From JAGPHI01 sp036641735 (GTDB lineage Bacteria; Bacillota; Clostridia; Oscillospirales; Ruminococcaceae): a stretch of 17,318 bases of DNA. This document shows positions 14,549 to 17,318 of the stretch, piece by piece; within the stretch, counting starts at the first letter, position 1; each line of letters starts with the position of its first letter. A program made the translations under genes and the position numbers. The notes beneath the pieces were generated by a model. It was not told where the DNA came from. It made no database searches and saw only the letters and a program-made list of their open reading frames with translations. The DNA lies in contig JAVWEG010000047.1 in NCBI GenBank assembly GCA_036641735.1, positions 1 to 17,318 of the forward strand, in the 5' to 3' direction.

Positions 14549-14586
14549 TAATGCCGATGCTGTTTTTAAAACGAGCATCGGCATTA
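14549..14586 (+). other. Hairpin in the nfeD leader, no U-tract
   Basis: TAATGCCGATGCT (14549-14561) and AGCATCGGCATTA (14574-14586) form a perfect 13-bp stem with a 12-base loop. AAATTTAAAAAAG follows instead of a T run. It would lie about 20 bases into the predicted mRNA and end about 15 bases before the ribosome binding site, so a stability or translation-control element is possible; an upstream terminator for the EF-G-like gene cannot be excluded. Confidence 0.55.
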
Positions 14587-14607
14587 TAAATTTAAAAAAG
14601 AAAGGCA

Positions 14608-15048
14608 GTGATAGATTTGTCTGTAGCATCAATAGTTTGGCTTGTGCTAATAGTGGTATTTGGAATAATAGAAGCATTTACTGTTAACTTTGTATCCATT
14701 TGGTTTGCGCTTGGCGCTATAGCGGCGCTTATCGCATCGGCACTCACTAGCTCGGTAACGGTGCAATGTACTTTGTTTGTGATAATTTCGGCGCTGTCGC
14801 TTGTATTGTCACGACCGCTTAAAAAGCGCCTTACTAAAGCTCATATTGCCACTAATGCAGACAGCAATATCGGGCGAACGGCTACTATTATAGTAGCAGC
14901 TACGTCGCAAAGCTCTGCAAGAGCGCATTTGGACGGAGTGGACTGGAACGTGCGCTCTCAAACCCAATTATGCGTAGGCGATAAATGCAATATCATCGCC
15001 ATAGAGGGCAACACTCTAATAGTAGAAGCAATTACCGCCAAAGTATAG
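14608..15048 (+). CDS. nfeD: NfeD-family membrane protein
   Basis: The 146-residue protein is of the short NfeD type. The N-terminal half has two to three membrane segments (VWLVLIVVFGIIEAF, about 10-24; WFALGAIAALIASAL, about 32-46; CTLFVIISALSLVLS, about 54-68). The C-terminal half is the small OB-fold beta-barrel, with IGRTATIIVA and GDKCNIIAIEGNTLIVEAI. NfeD proteins are encoded next to stomatin/SPFH genes and are thought to act with them in membrane organisation; the next gene here is such a partner. The start is uncertain: GTG at 14608 is only 2 bases after AAAGG (14601-14605), while the in-frame TTG at 14617 is better spaced and would shorten the protein by three residues. Confidence 0.88.
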   Translation: MIDLSVASIVWLVLIVVFGIIEAFTVNFVSIWFALGAIAALIASALTSSVTVQCTLFVIISALSLVLSRPLKKRLTKAHIATNADSNIGRTATIIVAATSQSSARAHLDGVDWNVRSQTQLCVGDKCNIIAIEGNTLIVEAITAKV

Positions 15049-15075
15049 GCGTACAAATTTATAGGGGGAAATAAT

Positions 15076-15969
15076 ATGCCATTTGCAGTTATTTTAATTT
15101 TAGTGCTTTTGATAGTTCTTTTGCTCGTAGCCAATATCCGTGTAGTGCCGCAGGCAAGCTCTTATGTAATAGAGCGCCTTGGCGTGTATTATGCTACGTG
15201 GACGGCAGGGATGCATTTTTTAATGCCTTTTGTAGATCGCGTGGCAAAGCGTGTTAGCATTAAAGAGCAAGTAGTGGACTTTAAGCCGCAGCCTGTTATC
15301 ACGCGCGATAACGTAACAATGCAGATAGATACTGTCGTGTTTTTTCAAGTTACCGACTCTAAGCTTTTTACCTATGGTGTAGAGCATCCGATGAGCGCCA
15401 TAGAAAACCTTACTGCCACCACCTTACGTAATATCATAGGCGATATAGAGCTTGATAATACGCTAACAAGCCGCGATACTATAAATACGCGGATTACCGC
15501 AATATTAGACGAAGCCACAGATAAATGGGGCATTAAAGTAAACCGCGTAGAGGTGAAAAACATTTTACCTCCTGCCGAAATACAAGATGCAATGGAAAAG
15601 CAAATGAAGGCAGAGCGCCAGCGCCGTGAAAGCATTTTACGTGCCGAGGGCGAAAAACGCAGTGCTATATTAGTGGCTGAGGGCGAGAACGAATCTGCCA
15701 TTTTACGTGCAGATGCTGTGCGCGAGCAGCGTATCCGTGAGGCACAGGGCGAAGCGAGCGCCATTATGGAGGTGCAAACAGCTCTTGCTAATTCCATTAA
15801 GCTTTTAAACGAATCTATGCCAAGCGATAAGGTATTGGCTCTTAAAAGCCTTGAAGCTTTGGTAAAAGTAGCAGATGGAAAAGCCACAAAGCTTATTATT
15901 CCAAGTGATATTCAAAATCTTGCAGGGCTATTGGCGGCAGGAAAAGATATAATAACAGACATAAAGTAG
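15076..15969 (+). CDS. Stomatin/SPFH-domain (slipin, QmcA-like) membrane protein
   Basis: The 297-residue protein has one N-terminal membrane segment (VILILVLLIVLLLVANI, about 5-21), then an SPFH/band 7 domain (RVVPQASSYVIERLGVY to about residue 170, including KEQVVDFKPQPVITRDNV). A long charged helix with repeated AEGE and ILRAD/ILVAEGE patterns (about 170-240) follows, as in stomatin and QmcA, and probably drives oligomerisation. Such proteins form ring assemblies at the membrane and are linked to lipid-domain organisation or protease control. AGGGGGA precedes the ATG, 27 bases after nfeD, so the two are one operon. A strong terminator follows. Confidence 0.93.
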   Translation: MPFAVILILVLLIVLLLVANIRVVPQASSYVIERLGVYYATWTAGMHFLMPFVDRVAKRVSIKEQVVDFKPQPVITRDNVTMQIDTVVFFQVTDSKLFTYGVEHPMSAIENLTATTLRNIIGDIELDNTLTSRDTINTRITAILDEATDKWGIKVNRVEVKNILPPAEIQDAMEKQMKAERQRRESILRAEGEKRSAILVAEGENESAILRADAVREQRIREAQGEASAIMEVQTALANSIKLLNESMPSDKVLALKSLEALVKVADGKATKLIIPSDIQNLAGLLAAGKDIITDIK

Positions 15970-15992
15970 ACAAACTGCAATCTAATTTGTAC

Positions 15993-16031
15993 ACTTGTGC
16001 GAAAAGTATTACTTTTCGCACAAGTTTTTTT
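15993..16031 (+). terminator. Strong intrinsic terminator after the SPFH gene
   Basis: ACTTGTGCGAAAAGT (15993-16007) pairs perfectly with ACTTTTCGCACAAGT (16011-16025), a 15-bp stem with a 3-base loop, followed by a run of T to 16031. It ends the nfeD operon. Confidence 0.9.
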
Positions 16032-16054
16032 GTGTAAATTTGGCACTTTTCCTA

Positions 16055-16083
16055 TTGCAAGATATGTCAGTTTACGGTACAAT
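16055..16083 (+). promoter_or_regulatory. Predicted promoter of the purine permease gene
   Basis: TTGCAA (16055-16060), 17 bases and TACAAT (16078-16083), identical boxes to those before the MinD-like gene. The expected transcription start, near 16090, falls inside the first palindrome of the leader. Confidence 0.65.
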
Positions 16084-16087
16084 AAAT

Positions 16088-16134
16088 AAGTACTAATTGT
16101 GAACAAAGTACTTTTCAGGGTAAAACCCAGAAAA
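16088..16134 (+). promoter_or_regulatory. Structured leader of the purine permease gene
   Basis: Two adjacent inverted repeats are seen. AAGTACT (16088-16094) pairs with AGTACTT (16107-16113), with TTGT and ACAA continuing the symmetry inside. Then TTTTC-A-GGG (16112-16120) faces CCC-A-GAAAA (16126-16134) around the loop TAAAA. The two share bases 16112-16113, so the structures partly compete. I do not see the conserved core of the purine riboswitch. The first repeat could equally be an operator at the transcription start. Confidence 0.4.
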
Positions 16135-16155
16135 AAATAAGCAGGAGGATTGATT

Positions 16156-17318
16156 ATGGAAAAGCTCTTTCATCTGAAGGAAAATGGCACCACAGTCAGA
16201 ACCGAGATTGTAGCAGGTCTCACAACGTTCTTCGCAATGGCATACATCATAGTTGTTAACCCCGGTATTTTAAGTATGGGGCAAAGCAATATATTCAATG
16301 GTGTAGTGTTCGCCACTTGTATTTCGGCGGCTATCGGCACATTACTTATGGCATTTTTGGCAAACGTTCCGTTTGCTCAGGCACCAGGTATGGGACTTAA
16401 TGCGTTCTTCGCATTTACAGTTACAGCAGCCCTCGGCAAAATGACAGGCGTTACCGATCCTGTTGGGCAATATCAAATGGGCCTTGCCCTTATCCTTATC
16501 TCCGGTATATTGTTTATAGTTATTACATTGCTAGGTGTACGTCAAGCAATAATCGTAGCTATTCCTAAGAACATTAAAACAGCTATTTCAGGCGGTATTG
16601 GTCTGTTTATCGCATTCTTGGGACTGCAAAATGCAGGTATCGTAGTAAACAGCGATGCTACACTCGTAGACCTTACCACATTCTCCAACTGGGAAACAAG
16701 CCGTGTAGCTGTAGTGGCTATTATCGGTGTGGTTATCATCGCAGTACTTAGCGCACTCAATGTAAAGGGCGCTATTCTTATCGGCATAGTAGCAAGTACT
16801 TTAGTAGCATACCTTACAGGCGCAGCAGTATTGCCGGCAGAAGGCATTCAGTTTGGCTTTGCCACACAGGTAAGCGACTGGGTAAGCACTTCGCTATTTA
16901 AGATGGATTTCGCCACAATATTTGGCGGCGGCAGCTTCTTTGGCAATCTAATGACTGTCATAGTGCTTGTACTGTCTTTCTCAATGGTAGATATGTTTGA
17001 CTCTATCGGCACATTCCTCGGCACAGCAGGCCAAGCAGGCTTGCTAGATGAGAACGGTGATATGCCTAAGATGAAGCAAGCTTTATTAGCTGATGCTATT
17101 GCTACAGCTTGCGGCGCTTGCCTGGGCACATCTACAGTTACTACATTCGTAGAAAGCTCAGCAGGTATCGGTGAGGGCGGCAAGACAGGTCTTACAGCAC
17201 TTACCACAGGTGTTTGCTTTATCCTTGCGTTGTTCTTTGCTCCTGTTGTAGGGCTTATCCCTGGCTGTGCTACAGCTCCGGCACTTATCTATGTGGGCTT
17301 CCTAATGATAGGCGGTAT
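16156..17318 (+). CDS. NCS2/AzgA-type purine permease, 3' end outside window
   Basis: This is the first 387 codons of a membrane transporter, open to the right edge. The translation begins MEKLFHLKENGTTVRTEIV and carries the marks of the AzgA/PbuG branch of nucleobase transporters: AGLTTFFAMAYIIVVNP in the first membrane segment, APGMGLNAFFAF, DMFDSIGTFLG, and ACGACLGTSTVTTFVESSAG followed by GIGEGGKTGLTAL. These proteins import adenine, guanine or hypoxanthine with protons; the exact substrate is not readable. GCAGGAGG (16141-16148) precedes the ATG. The gene sits behind its own promoter and a structured leader. About 40-60 C-terminal residues are probably missing, judged from family size. 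I recognised it by direct translation and the family motifs are unambiguous. Confidence 0.95.
   Translation, partial: MEKLFHLKENGTTVRTEIVAGLTTFFAMAYIIVVNPGILSMGQSNIFNGVVFATCISAAIGTLLMAFLANVPFAQAPGMGLNAFFAFTVTAALGKMTGVTDPVGQYQMGLALILISGILFIVITLLGVRQAIIVAIPKNIKTAISGGIGLFIAFLGLQNAGIVVNSDATLVDLTTFSNWETSRVAVVAIIGVVIIAVLSALNVKGAILIGIVASTLVAYLTGAAVLPAEGIQFGFATQVSDWVSTSLFKMDFATIFGGGSFFGNLMTVIVLVLSFSMVDMFDSIGTFLGTAGQAGLLDENGDMPKMKQALLADAIATACGACLGTSTVTTFVESSAGIGEGGKTGLTALTTGVCFILALFFAPVVGLIPGCATAPALIYVGFLMIGG

Noticed and set aside
15372..15887. 171-codon antisense frame within the SPFH gene
   Set aside because: It mirrors the SPFH coding sequence and has no ribosome binding site or domain.
16112..16148. 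preQ1-type riboswitch in the permease leader
   Set aside because: The hairpin and A-rich tail look similar at first, but the loop lacks the bases needed for the pseudoknot with the tail.
16542..17207. Two antisense frames at the right end
   Set aside because: They lie opposite a clear NCS2 permease whose motifs are unambiguous on the plus strand.

Overview
This window looks like a stretch of core chromosome from a low-to-moderate GC Gram-positive anaerobe, most likely a member of Clostridia (Bacillota). The evidence is the style of the encoded proteins (iPGM-type phosphoglycerate mutase, a clostridial EF-G-like GTPase, a MinD-like ATPase followed by methylglyoxal synthase), strong purine-rich ribosome binding sites, sigma-A-type promoters with 17-bp spacers, and many hairpin terminators. 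No mobile element, CRISPR array, tRNA or rRNA is visible. Genus-level placement cannot be made by eye.

Layout. (1) Positions 1-155 hold the start of secA on the minus strand, cut by the window edge, divergent from a glycolytic operon pgk-tpiA-gpmI (393-3992). (2) Positions 3993-5200 hold two tandem terminators, a lone predicted secreted protein of 114 residues with a near-consensus promoter, and a minus-strand FMN-binding split-barrel (PPOX family) gene, the last two separated by a shared terminator. (3) Positions 5376-11476 hold the cell-shape cluster mreB-mreC-mreD-PBP2, then a MinD-like ATPase and mgsA on a second promoter. (4) ung on the minus strand converges on mgsA and diverges from an EF-G-like GTPase gene; the shared upstream region carries clear inverted repeats. 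(5) nfeD and a stomatin/SPFH gene form a two-gene membrane-protein operon. (6) A purine permease gene of the NCS2/AzgA type runs off the right edge behind a structured leader.

How the genes work together. pgk, tpiA and gpmI encode three steps of lower glycolysis; tpiA and mgsA both use dihydroxyacetone phosphate, although they sit in different operons. MreB, MreC, MreD and PBP2 form the core of the elongasome; rodA, minC and minE, often found in this neighbourhood in related bacteria, are absent here. The MinD-like protein ends without the C-terminal membrane-targeting helix of classical MinD. NfeD and the SPFH protein are a well-known partner pair.

I do not see a clearly new multi-gene system. 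The points most worth a second look are the MinD-like protein lacking the membrane anchor and partners, the orphan secreted protein, the inverted repeats between ung and the EF-G-like gene, the EF-G-like protein with altered GTPase motifs, and several intergenic hairpins, including one between mreB and mreC that could set their ratio.
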